DNA of 64,000 nt, from positions 682,001 to 746,000 of the forward strand of contig NZ_OY782755.1 in NCBI RefSeq assembly GCF_963678165.1. Direction: 5' to 3'. The stretch is from an uncultured Acetobacteroides sp. GTDB lineage: Bacteria > Bacteroidota > Bacteroidia > Bacteroidales > ZOR0009. This document shows positions 8,293 to 19,800 of this stretch, piece after piece; the stretch's first letter is position 1; each line of letters starts with the position of its first letter. The translations under genes and the position numbers were made by a program. Below the pieces are notes generated by a model. The model was not told the origin of the DNA and did not search any database. It saw only the letters and a list, made by a program, of their open reading frames with translations.

Positions 8293-8628
8293 ATGGATTC
8301 AACTCGACAGCTCAAGATAGGACGGCTTCTCCAAAAGGATTTGGGCGAGCTCATTCAGCGACAAGGCCTACAGGCGTACGATGGCGCGATGGTTTCGGTT
8401 ACGACCGTACGCGTATCGCCCGACCTCAGCTTCGCACGGGTGTACGTCAGCATATTCCCCTCGGCCAAGGCCAAGGAGGTAAAGGTAAAGCTCGACGCGC
8501 ACGCCAAGATGCTCCGCTTCGAGCTAGGGCAGCGCGTTCGCCATCAGCTGCGCATCGTCCCCGAACTGGCATTCTATATCGACGACTCGCTCGACTACGT
8601 GGAGCGCATCGACAACCTTCTCAAGTAG
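8293..8628 (+). CDS. rbfA: Ribosome-binding factor A
   Basis: This 111-residue protein has the single KH-like fold of RbfA: an N-terminal helix with GRLLQKDLGELIQR, then the family signature strand VRVSPDLSFARVYVS near residues 40-54, and a C-terminal VPELAFYIDDSL. It binds the 30S subunit and helps mature 16S rRNA. Length is at the short end of the normal range. A TATCTTTG -7 box at 8269-8276 lies very close to the start, so the mRNA leader would be very short. A methyltransferase and a LolC/E-type permease follow on the same strand, an order often seen in Bacteroidota. Confidence 0.93.
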   Translation: MDSTRQLKIGRLLQKDLGELIQRQGLQAYDGAMVSVTTVRVSPDLSFARVYVSIFPSAKAKEVKVKLDAHAKMLRFELGQRVRHQLRIVPELAFYIDDSLDYVERIDNLLK

Positions 8629-8657
8629 ATTATTCCTATAATTGGCCGAAAATATTC

Positions 8658-9434
8658 ATGATTAAGTACGTCATTGCGCTAGCAACAAGGTTTATTCCCC
8701 GCCACCAGCTGCAAAAGGTTGCCCATACGTTTATGAAGGCAATCACGCCGTTCTACACCGGCACCAACTTCGAAGACCCGATCGATGGGCGCACCTACCG
8801 CAAGCTTCTTCCTTACGGGCGTATAACCCCACGGCAGAATGCGCTTGCGCCATACTCCATGTCGCTGGAGCGCCATCGCCTGCTATGGTTGTTCCTAAAG
8901 CAGAAAACCAGCTTCTTCAGCAAGCCAGCGAGGATGCTGCATGTTGCCCCCGAGTACTGCTTCATTCCCCTATTTAGGAGGCTGAAGCATATCGAGTACA
9001 TCACCGGCGACCTCATCTCGCCCTGGGCCGATGTGAAGATGGACGTTCAGGACATCCCCTTCCCCGACGATTCGTTTGATATCATCATGTGCAACCACGT
9101 CCTGGAGCACGTCACCGACGATAGGAAGGCCATGTGCGAGTTTTTTCGGGTGATGAAGCCCGGCGGATGGGGCATCTTCGAGGTTCCTGTAGACTACAGC
9201 AACCCTAAAACGCTCGAAGATCCAGCCATCAATACGCCCGAGCTGCGCGAAAAGCACTACTGGCAGGACGATCATCTTCGCCTCTACGGCCGCGACTACG
9301 CCGATAAGCTCCGCTCGGTTGGCTTCGATGTCACCGAAGACAACCTGCTGATGGAGCTCGCTCCCGAGCAGCGTAAGCGCTACGCCCTTCCCCCACAGGA
9401 GATCGTGTACCTCTGCAAGAAACCACAATTGTAA
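8658..9434 (+). CDS. Class I SAM-dependent methyltransferase
   Basis: This 258-residue protein is built around a Rossmann methyltransferase domain. RMLHVAPEYC stands where motif I would be, EYITGDL is the acidic strand-2 end, and the motif IPFPDDSFDIIMCNHVLEHV (about residues 130-150) is the hallmark of methyltransferase type 11. The N-terminal 90 residues are an extra helical segment containing RKLLPYGRITPRQNALAP. The motif I glycines are replaced, which is also seen in some SAM-dependent relatives. The substrate is unknown. It lies 29 bases after rbfA and 21 bases before the permease gene. Confidence 0.85.
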   Translation: MIKYVIALATRFIPRHQLQKVAHTFMKAITPFYTGTNFEDPIDGRTYRKLLPYGRITPRQNALAPYSMSLERHRLLWLFLKQKTSFFSKPARMLHVAPEYCFIPLFRRLKHIEYITGDLISPWADVKMDVQDIPFPDDSFDIIMCNHVLEHVTDDRKAMCEFFRVMKPGGWGIFEVPVDYSNPKTLEDPAINTPELREKHYWQDDHLRLYGRDYADKLRSVGFDVTEDNLLMELAPEQRKRYALPPQEIVYLCKKPQL

Positions 9435-9455
9435 AAAGCCTCAATAGAACTCGAA

Positions 9456-10664
9456 ATGCAGCTGCCACTCTTTTTTGCCCGACGGTACCTCTTCTCCAAG
9501 AAGAAGCACACCTCCATCAACATCATGTCGATGATTAGCCTTGTGGGGGTTGCCGTAGGAGCAATGGCGCTGGTGGTTATTCTCTCGGTGTACAACGGAT
9601 TCGACAGCTACGTTCGATCCCTCTACAGCACGTTCGATCCCGAGCTAAAGATCACCCCCGCCGAAGGTAAATTCTTCAAGTACGACGATGCCCTAAAGGC
9701 TAAACTGATGGCGGTCGACGGCGTTCAAACCGTTAGCCGCACGCTCGAAGAGAATGCCCTGGTGCGGTACGCCAACAAGCAGCAAATTATAACCGTAAAG
9801 GGGGTCGACGATAGCTACTCAAAGGTGGTGGGCATCGACTCCATGCTAGTTGGTGGAAACTTCATCCTAACGCAAGGCGATATCGATAAAGCCTCGGTAG
9901 GCGCCATGATTGCCCAGTCGTTGGGCATTGGCGTAAACTTCATGGATCCGCTCTTTATTTATCTCCCCAATCGGGATGCAACGGATATGCAGTCTCCAGA
10001 TTCCTTCTCGGAGCGGTACGTTTTCCCCACATCCATCTTTCAGACGAATCTAGACTACGACATGAAGTACGTGATGGTGCCCATTCGTTTGCTGGATGCT
10101 GCGTACAACTTCACCAACGAAGCCTCGGCGCTGGAGGTGAAAGTAAAGCCTGGCGCTAATTTATCCGATGTTTACGGCAAGATGAAAGAGGCCTTGGGGA
10201 GTAAGTACGAGGTTAAGGACCGCTTCATGCAGAACGAGGTGCTTTTCCGAATCATGAAGTCGGAGAAGTGGATTATATACATGATTCTTTCGCTAATTCT
10301 CATCGTTGCCTCCTTTAATATAATAGGATCGCTCTCGATGCTGATGCTTGATAAGCAGGAGGATGTTTTTGTGCTTCGTTCGCTGGGCGCATCGTCGAAG
10401 TTGATCGAACGAATCTTTTTATTCGAGGGGTGGCTAATTTCCATTTTTGGCGCCAGCATAGGCGTTGTACTTGGATTAGGAGTAGCTCTTCTGCAGAAAT
10501 ACTATAAAATAGTAAAGCTATCTACCGAGGGAGCCTTTGTGCTTGATGCCTATCCCGTAAAAATTGAAGCTGTAGATTTGCTAGCTGTATTTATTACAGT
10601 TGTTCTTATTGGCTATTTTGCGGCTCGCTATCCAATATCTTCTTTAAAGAAGCAATTGGTGTAG
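9456..10664 (+). CDS. LolC/LolE-like ABC transporter permease (FtsX family)
   Basis: This 402-residue protein has the MacB/LolCE arrangement: a cytoplasmic start LFFARRYLFSKKKHTSINIM, one membrane helix near 25-48, a periplasmic domain of roughly 220 residues, and three helices (about 272-295, 318-342, 370-392) forming the FtsX domain. The motif VFVLRSLGASSKLIERIFLFEG in the loop is the classic FtsX coupling region. It would work with an ATPase (LolD type, not present here) to release lipoproteins from the inner membrane or to move an envelope substrate. It is the last gene of the rbfA group. Confidence 0.9.
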   Translation: MQLPLFFARRYLFSKKKHTSINIMSMISLVGVAVGAMALVVILSVYNGFDSYVRSLYSTFDPELKITPAEGKFFKYDDALKAKLMAVDGVQTVSRTLEENALVRYANKQQIITVKGVDDSYSKVVGIDSMLVGGNFILTQGDIDKASVGAMIAQSLGIGVNFMDPLFIYLPNRDATDMQSPDSFSERYVFPTSIFQTNLDYDMKYVMVPIRLLDAAYNFTNEASALEVKVKPGANLSDVYGKMKEALGSKYEVKDRFMQNEVLFRIMKSEKWIIYMILSLILIVASFNIIGSLSMLMLDKQEDVFVLRSLGASSKLIERIFLFEGWLISIFGASIGVVLGLGVALLQKYYKIVKLSTEGAFVLDAYPVKIEAVDLLAVFITVVLIGYFAARYPISSLKKQLV

Positions 10665-10733
10665 TTTTTAGGGTTAAAGCTTGCTCAACTAAACATATTA
10701 TTCCTGTGAATTAACAAATAATAGAGAAAAAAT

Positions 10734-10764
10734 TTTGTAATAATGCTTTTAAAAGTTAAATTCG
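10734..10764 (+). promoter_or_regulatory. Promoter of the giant adhesin operon
   Basis: TTTG at 10734-10737 and TAAATTCG at 10757-10764 are separated by 19 bp, fitting the Bacteroidota -33 TTTG / -7 TAnnTTTG pattern (one mismatch). They lie about 75 bases before the adhesin start codon. Confidence 0.5.
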
Positions 10765-10839
10765 TGCAGGCAGTGAACAACTGTTTCCACGTTTAAGTAT
10801 TAAGGGATAGCTCGTTAAGTATTAAATCTGTTTGTTGGA

Positions 10840-13800
10840 ATGAGGAACTTCTACGTATTTGCTAGGATAGCGATGCTTTTCATCGCTAGTTTTGGTGTTT
10901 TGGGGGGATTAGCGCAGTCTCGTTATTGGGTCGGTGGTTCCGGAAACTGGTCGGATAGCCAACACTGGTCGTACACATCAGGCGGAAAGGGAGGTGCTGC
11001 TGTTCCAACTCAAGCAAACTTAGTTGTTGTTGATAGAAATTCTTTCAGATCCGAAGGGGTAATTAAGCTCGATCATGACATAAAGGTTGGAGGTCTTTTC
11101 TGGAATGAAGACGTTGCATTGTCTGGCTTTGAAGGTAATTACACCATTACGTCTGATGGAAATTTGATATTCGAGTCAACCCGCAGCTGGATGGGGACTT
11201 TTGTTCTATCCTCCTCTTCCGAGCGGTATGTTTCGTTTCCTTCTTCAACTATTGGTGCAAATCTCTTATTCGAATCCCAAGCAAATTATTATTTCTTGTC
11301 TGGTTTAACAACCAGCGGTACCCTAGAAGTCGAAGGAAATAATGTGAATTTCGGCAACCATAAGATAAAGGCTCAAACTCTTATTGCTCCAAATGGAGTG
11401 AAAAAGACTGCTTACAAAACAGGGTTTCTTAAGACAACAGAACCTTCTCAAAATAGTGTTTTTCAAGTTGATTTTGATTTAACTAACATATCTTGTTCAA
11501 GCAGTGTTGACGGAAGTATCAAGATTAATAAAGTTACTGCTGGAGTAAAGGATGTTACTTCAACAACAACTTTTCAATGGACAGATGCAGGAGGCAAGGT
11601 AATTCCAGGAACTACCTTGTTGTCAAATTTATCTGGTGGAAGCTACTTCTTAAAGATGACTAGTGGAATACTAAAGGATGTTAAGCGATTTGATATAAAG
11701 CCTCCAATTCCATTAACGTTTGATGATTTTTTAGTAACCAATGCTTCATGTAATGGAGGTAATGGAAATGTTAGTTTAAGTTTAATAGGAGGAACTGCTC
11801 CTTATAAATATGTATTAAACACGAATCCTCCTGTTCCTTTCGATGGGTCGTATTTGTCATTAGATATAGCGGTTGGAACGTATTCGTTATCTATTATTGA
11901 TAGCCATTCTTGTCTCTATGATTATAGCAATGCCTCTGGTAAAAATGAAATTGTAATCAGCCAACCTGCTCCAATTGTACTAACAGCAACACATACCGAT
12001 GTTAATGGTTGTTTTGGGAATAGCAATGGTACTATATCTATTGTAGCAACAGGAGGAACTGTCGATAGTCCGCTGGAGGGTTCGTATGATGGCAGCAAGT
12101 ATGTTCTGTTACCTACAGATGGAAAAAACACTTTTGCATCTCTTCCTGCTGGAATCTATTCTAATGTAATAGTAAGACGCGTTAAGGATGTTAACTGTAA
12201 AAGCGTAGCTCCAGCACAAAAAATTGATCAACCTGTTAAACTATCAGCAACAGTTTCTACTGTTCCTGTTTCGGGTTGTAGTGCAACTCCTGATGGGCAG
12301 ATTGTTATTACAGGTGCTTCTGGAGGCTCGGGGAAATATCAGTTCTCTAAGGATGGCGGAAGTACTTGGTTTAGTAATAGTGGCTCGGCGTCGTATACCT
12401 TTACGGGTGTAGATGTTGGTAATTATAAGGTGTGGGTCGAAGATTTAGATAATCCAGGATGTCGTATTCAGCTTAATGGAGGAAGTGACGTTGCTATTAC
12501 TGCCAAGCCTGCGCTTACTGCAACAGTAACTTTTACCGATATTACTTGTAGCGGGGCAAATGATGGAGTAATCACCATAACCAACCCTCAAGGTGGCTCA
12601 GGAATTTATGACTATACAATTTCAGGAGCGGTAGGCTGGAAGGCTGGGGATAACTCCGGTACTGGGGGGCTCGTATCTAGTGCTCTCCCTCCTAAACCTG
12701 CACCTGGTTACACCATACAGATTAGAGATAATAAAAATCAAACTTGTGTTAAGGTTATCGGTAATGTTGTAATATCCGATCCTGCTCCATTGAACGCAAG
12801 CATTGTTACGGTTCCTGTAACAGGGTGTTATAATAGTAAGAACGGTAGCATAACTTTTTCGAATCCGACAGGGGGGAGAACTGTACCTCCAACAGTATAC
12901 GAGTTTACAATAGATGGAACAACATGGTCTACCGCTGCCTCTTTCCCTAATCTTGATCCAGGATTAAAGACTCCGATTAAGATGCGAGATCAGGCACATA
13001 AGTCGTGCGAGAAGAGTTTTAGTAATCAAACGATTGTTGGACCTGCACAGATAAAATCAGGATTTACATCTACTAATGTTAAGGTTTGTGCTGATGCCGC
13101 TAATGGTAGTATTACCTTTGTTAATCCAACAGGAGGGTCTGGAAGCTATGAGTTTTCAATAGATGGCGGTCTTACCTATTCAACTCCAGTTGGAAATGTG
13201 TTTGTTGGTCTAGATAAGGGGGCTCGCTCTCTTTTTGTAAGAAATAAAGCAACACACGATTGTGCTGAGCATATAGGAGACGTAAACATTACAGCACCTC
13301 CAGTAATGAGTGCTATTGTAACAAGCACGCCATCGTGTTATGGTAAATCTACCGGATCCATTACGGTAAGCAATCCAACAGGAGGTTTATCTGGTACGTA
13401 TAAGTATTCACGTGATAATGCGAACTGGTTTACAGGTACAGGTGGAGCCTCTGGGAAAGACTACACCTTTACTAATCTGCCTAAGGGGGATTATCCTATT
13501 TACATTCAGGATGCTGCGAACCCAACATGCATTAAACTGTTGAGTAGTCCTACAACCTCTGTAGGAGAAACAAATAATCTTACTGCTGACGTCAAGGCGA
13601 ATCCTGCTACAGGTTGTGCTATAACTAACAATGGCTCCATTGTAATAACCAATCCAGCAGGTGCTGCAACTGGTCAGTACGAGTATAGGCTAAATTCCGA
13701 CGCTTGGAGTTCATCTGGATCCTTCCCTAATCTTGCACCTGGAGATTATGATGTATTTATTAGGGAGAAGAACTCCGTTTGCGATATTTGGTTGGGTAAG

Positions 13801-16800
13801 AAAACTGTATCCCCACCATCTCTTTTAACCATTAATTCTATAGATAAGGTTGATCCATCTTGCTTTATAGAAGCGATACCTTCAGGATCTATTACTGTAA
13901 ATGCATCGGGTGGCACGCCTGCATTAGCTTATACTATTAATACAGGTGAGTTGCCAAAAGGAACTTTGTTTGAGCATTTGAAGGCTGGCAAGTACACCGT
14001 TACAGTTACAGATGCGGCTGGTTGTTCTAAATCTTCTGATGTAGAGTTGCTTTCTGCGGCTCAAATTGTTCCAACAGTAACTCATGAGGATGTTAGTTGT
14101 GCAGGAAAGGGTAAAATAACCATTACGGCTCTTCCTGCTTCAGGTACGTATCAGTATTCCATTAAAGGAGGTGTTGCTGGAACTTTTTCCTCAAGTGGAT
14201 CTTTCACGGGTCAAGATGCAGGTTCTTATACAGCTGTTGTTATGGACTCGAAAGGATGCTTATCAAGTAAGATTCCTGTAACCATAAAGGATGCTGTTGT
14301 TCTTGATGTGGCAGTTGTAAGTATTACACCCGTTAAGTGTAATGGGGAAAGTAGTGGAATTATCAATTTGAAGATTAATTCGGGAACTCCTAACTACTAC
14401 TATAATATAGGTGCAGGAATTGTTCCATTAGTAGGAACTTCTATTACAGGGCTAAAAGCAAAGAATGGTTATTCACTTACCATTAGCGACGATGCAGGAT
14501 GTAGTAAAGATTTAGGTTCGGTAGATGTTGGAGAGCCAGATCCTATTACTGCTACTATTGATAAGCAAGATGATACTGGGTGTTCTGGTAATCCAACAGG
14601 TTTTATTAAGATTGTCAATCCTAAAGGTGGTACACCTAGTCTTACTTATTCGTATACTGTTGTTCCATTATTCGGAAATAACCCTAACTTCCTTGGCTTA
14701 GCTAAGGGCGACTATCCTGTTGCAATTAAGGATGGAGCGGGCTGTATTCAACCATTGGGAACTGTAAAAATAGGAGATGCTAAATTGGACATCGATCTTG
14801 CAGCAACCGCCGTTACGAATGTTGCTTGTAATGGTGATAAAACAGGATCTATTACTGTTGCTGTAATCGGAGGTTCTGGGTCATATGGTTATTCTATAAG
14901 TAATGGAGCAACTCCTGTCGGAAATAAGTTTGATAAGCTTGGACAAGGAAATTATGACGTAACCGTAAAAGATAATAATACAGGATGTAGCGTAACTAAG
15001 AAGATTCCTGTAACAGAGCCGAGCGCTATTGTACCTCATATTCAGAAGTATGATATCACCTGTAAAGGATTGGGGAATGGTCGTATACTAGTTGCTCCTA
15101 CAGGTGGTAAAAATACACCAAATCCTTATGTGATAACTCTGACACCTGCTGCAACGTTTGATTATGTTAAGGGCGAATTTAGTGGATTGGGGCCAAATGC
15201 AAATTATACGGTTACGGTAGAGGATAATAACGCATGTAAAAGCGTTACGAGTGGAATAGGTATTATTGAACCTTCACCTATTAGTATAACATCACAATTC
15301 TCTAAAAATCCTACTTGTAGTAGTAGTGGTATAATTAAAGTTGAAGCTGAAGGTGGAACACCTCCTTTAAAATACTCCTTAATAAAGGATGCTGCTGTTG
15401 TTACGTCTAACGACAATGGATCATTCTCTGTAGGTGCAGGCGATTATATTGTTGATGTTACCGATGCCAATAGCTGTGCAAAGGTTAGTACACCATCGAT
15501 AAAGTTAACATCTCCATCTACTATCGTATTTAGCAATGTTATTGTCCCCAAGATTAACTGTAGTACAGAGAAAACATCACTAACTGTTACTGTTTCTGGT
15601 ATCTCTGGGACTCCTACAGTTACTCTTGCTAAGGATGGTGTTGCAACAACAGCGCCCAGTGTTACTAAGATAGGGGCAAATTACGAGGTAAAAGCGGCTA
15701 ACTTGTCGGGTGGTAAGTATACTGTTACCGTTACAGATAGCAACGACCCTACCTGTAAGCAATCTTTGGATATAGATATTATAGAACCAACGGCGCTAAC
15801 GCTTGATACGCCAGTTATTAACCCTCCAACTTCGGGTAATAATGGAAGTATTTCGATTTTAGCACACAATGGAACGCCAAGTTATACATATACGATTACT
15901 CCTGGAACTTTGCCCTCAAATAGCACGGGTATCTTTAATGGTCTTGGTATAGATACCTATACCATTAAGGTTGTTGATGCTAATGGGTGTTCTATTAGCA
16001 GTAGTCCAATAGTTCTATCGAGTATAAGCGTTACTGCTGTTGGGGCTGATATCTCGTGTTTTGGAGCAAAAGATGGGAAGATCACCGTTAATATTACGGG
16101 CGGAGTCTCTCCTTTTACCATTAAGTTAACGCCTCCATCTCCAGCTGCTGTTCAAACATTTACTGCTGCAGCAAGTCCTTTTGTTATAGATAAGCAGGAC
16201 AAGGGAACCTATCTTGTTGATGTTGCAGATAAGAATGGAACCTCTGTTGCAACAATGACAGTAACGATTAATGAGCCCAGTGCATTGGTTATTGCATTGC
16301 AAAATGCAACATCACGACTTTGCGCTGGAAGCAATACGGGTAAGATTGATGTAGTTATTACTGGAGGGAATACTCCATATGATATCACATGGGTCGGTGA
16401 CAATGCTGGTGTTCCTACGACAGGAGGTAAACTTGTTGGGCAATCTATCACTGAATTATCTGCTGGTAAATATGTCGTAACGGTCAAGTCTGCAGGAGGT
16501 GGGTGTGCTACAACTGCCGAACATACGATTGTTGATAATCCTGCCATAACTTATACGGTTGATCCGAAGAATCCTATTTGTGGAAGTCCTACTTCTGGAT
16601 CTATAGCGGTTACAGTTACGAGCACAAATAGTGCGGCCACATATTCATATGCTAAAGATGGTGTTACGTTCGATAATACTGATGGAAAGTTTACTGGATT
16701 GTCGCAGGGTGCCTATACCATAGCGGTAAACGATGGTTTAGGATGCCAATCAGCGAGTCAGAATGTTAATCTTACTTCACCAACGGCTATAAGTATTGCA

Positions 16801-19800
16801 GATGTAACCAAAACTGACACTAAATGTGCCATTGGAGGTACTGTTACAGTAAAAGCTGCAGGTGGTGGTGGCGATTTGACATATAAGTTGCTGAGATCGG
16901 GCAGTAAGGTGCTTGTTGCATCGAATACTAACTCGTTAGGCGAGTTTACCTTTGTTGACGTTCCTGCAGGGAAGTATTTAGTTGAGGTAACCGATGGTGG
17001 AACATGTCCTGCTAGTTGGCCAAACCCTATTACCATTGCAAATGGAGGTGGGGCAACAACAATTAAGGTGGTAACCTATACTGTCGACAATATTAAGTGC
17101 TTTGGCGATTTGGGTAAGGCAACAATAAAGGTTATGGGTGTTCAGGGAACGCTCAGCTGTGCCTTTGTGAATAAGACTACAGGGGTAACGCTTACCGAAG
17201 GTGTTGACTATACCTTTAAGGCAACACCTGGAGCCAATGCCGGAGATTACACCATAGAGGTTGGAGGATTTACAGCAGGCACTTATAACATGTTTATTAG
17301 CGATGATAATGCTTGTCCACAGAAATTCCCATTTGGAATTTCAGGTCCAACGAAGTTGAAGATTGATTCTGTAACAAAGCTGGATCCTTCATCAAATTCT
17401 TCTGCCGATGGATCCATCACCGTTGTTGCTTCGGGTGGTGTTAAACTCGGAGCCGCTCCTGGGTATTACACCTACTCCAAGGATGGTGTCGATTTCAGTA
17501 ATACTACTGGAGTTTTCGATAAGTTGAATCCTGGTAAGTATATTATTACCGTAAAGGATAAGAACCACTGTATTGTTGCTACCGACGAAATTGAGTTGAT
17601 AGCAAAGTCAAACCTCAATATTGACGACATTATTATTGGGAATCCCAAATGTCATAAAGAATTGAATGGTACTATTGACATTTACGCTTCGGGCGGTAGT
17701 GGCAAAATGATGTACTCAATTTATGGGGATAACAAAGACAAATACGGATATGACTCTCATTTCGAAGGTCTACCTGCTGGAAAGTATACGGTTTGTGTAA
17801 AGGATGAGGCTAATGTTGTTGCTACTCGAGAAGTCGATCTAGTTGATCCTGACCCTGTAGTTGTAACTCTAATTAAGACTCAAACGCCTTCTGCTAATGG
17901 CGCTACTGATGGTAGTATCGTAGTTAAAGCAACAGGAGGTTCCGGAAACTATGTTTACTCGTTGGTTGACGTCAACTCTGGAATGGAGATGTCGAATGTT
18001 ACCACTGGTAGCGTAGAGGTAAACTTTAATAAGCTGCCAAGCGGTACCTACACCATCACGGCAACCGATGATAATGGTTGTTCGGGCACTGTTGGTCCGA
18101 TTGTTCTCGAGGAACTCTCTCTATATGTCAACATAACTCATGTTAAGTGTGCTAACGAGAAGACGGGTAAGCTGGATGTCGATGTTAAGGGCGGTACTGA
18201 GCCGTTTAAGTTGACGTGGCAACCTGCGGGTGGTACCGTGAATGGTCCTTTTGATGTAACCGACAGAAAGTATAGTATTCCTGATTTGGATGCTGGCGAT
18301 TACATTATATCGGTTACCGATGGTACTGGTACTACCGAGACTATGACGGCAACCATTAAGCCTGCGGTTACGCTTTTGGCTAGCGTAAAAGCAAAGCCTG
18401 AGACAATTTGTGCGGGTACAACCGATGGAAAGGTAGAACTCGACATCTCTGGTGGCAATCCAGGATATAAAATTACGTGGGTGGCTGATACCCCTAGTCC
18501 TGAAGGTGCAACGGGGACTGTTACTGGAACCACTATAAGTGGGCTATGGCCTTCGAAGTACCATATTACCATTACAGATGCTGATGGTGCTGGTTGTTCT
18601 TTGGTTCTTGATACCGAGGTAGAGAGTTATCCTGCTATAGTTATTGATAAGGTTGAGCCTACACAGCCAAAGTGTAATGGCGATCTAGGGGCAGTTAAAG
18701 TTACCGCCTCTGGTGGTGTTGGCGATTTGAAATACTCTGCAACTATTGACGGTGTTGTGGTTGAAAATACTACAGGCCTGTTTGATAAGATGAAACCAGG
18801 GTCGTATACCATAAATGTAACGGATACAAAGGGCTGTACTAATAAATCGGCTGTTGTAGAAATTGTAGAACCAAAGGCTATCGTCATTACGGTGGTCGAG
18901 GTTAAGGATGTTACCTGTACCTCTAAGGGTAAGATTACTGTTACTGCCGAGGGTGGTACTGGTAAGCTGACATTCTCTAATGGAACCGACACCAATGAAA
19001 CTGGTATATTCGACAACTTGGATGCTAAAACCTATACCATAACCGTCACCGACGAGGCTTCCTGCTCCGCAAGCAAGGATGTTCCTGTCGTGTCAACCGC
19101 TGCGCTCAAGATTACGAACCTAGTGGTGGACGATGTTAAGTGTAACGGGAAATCAACGGGTAAGGTATCGTTCAATGTCGACGGCGCAACCTCTGGTTTG
19201 GTCGTTACCGTTAATGGTACTCCTGTTACGCCTGATGCTGCTGGCCTATACGTGGTAGATGGCTTGAAAGCAGGTGCTGTTACCATCAATGCCAAGGACG
19301 ATTCGGGGTGTGATATTACGGAGCAGCCTACCATTGTAGAACCTACGGCAATAACAGCTGATATTATTGTCACTTCAGTGCCTAAAGATCCCGCCGATCC
19401 TTCTGGTTCTATCCAGGTTACCGTTCATGGTGGCTCGGGCGTGTACGATATTATCTGCATCAATCCAGATAATGGAATTAACATGACCATTACTGCTGGC
19501 GAAAATGTTGCTGCAATTTTCAATAAGCTTCCTCTTGGTAAGTACACCATTACAATTGACGACGGCAACAGCTGTCCGTATACTGGCGAAGTTGTTATTG
19601 CCAACTTAAGCATGACCGCCAAGGGTATTTCTGGTAGCTGTAAGGATCCAAAAGGCTCGATTGAGGTTTCCATTACCGATGGCGCAAAACCTTACACGGT
19701 AACCTATACCAAGAAGGGTGATGCCACGGTTATCGAAACAAAGACAGGAAACGAGAATCTGGTAACTTTTGCAGGCGTTGATGCAGGTGATTATACTGTT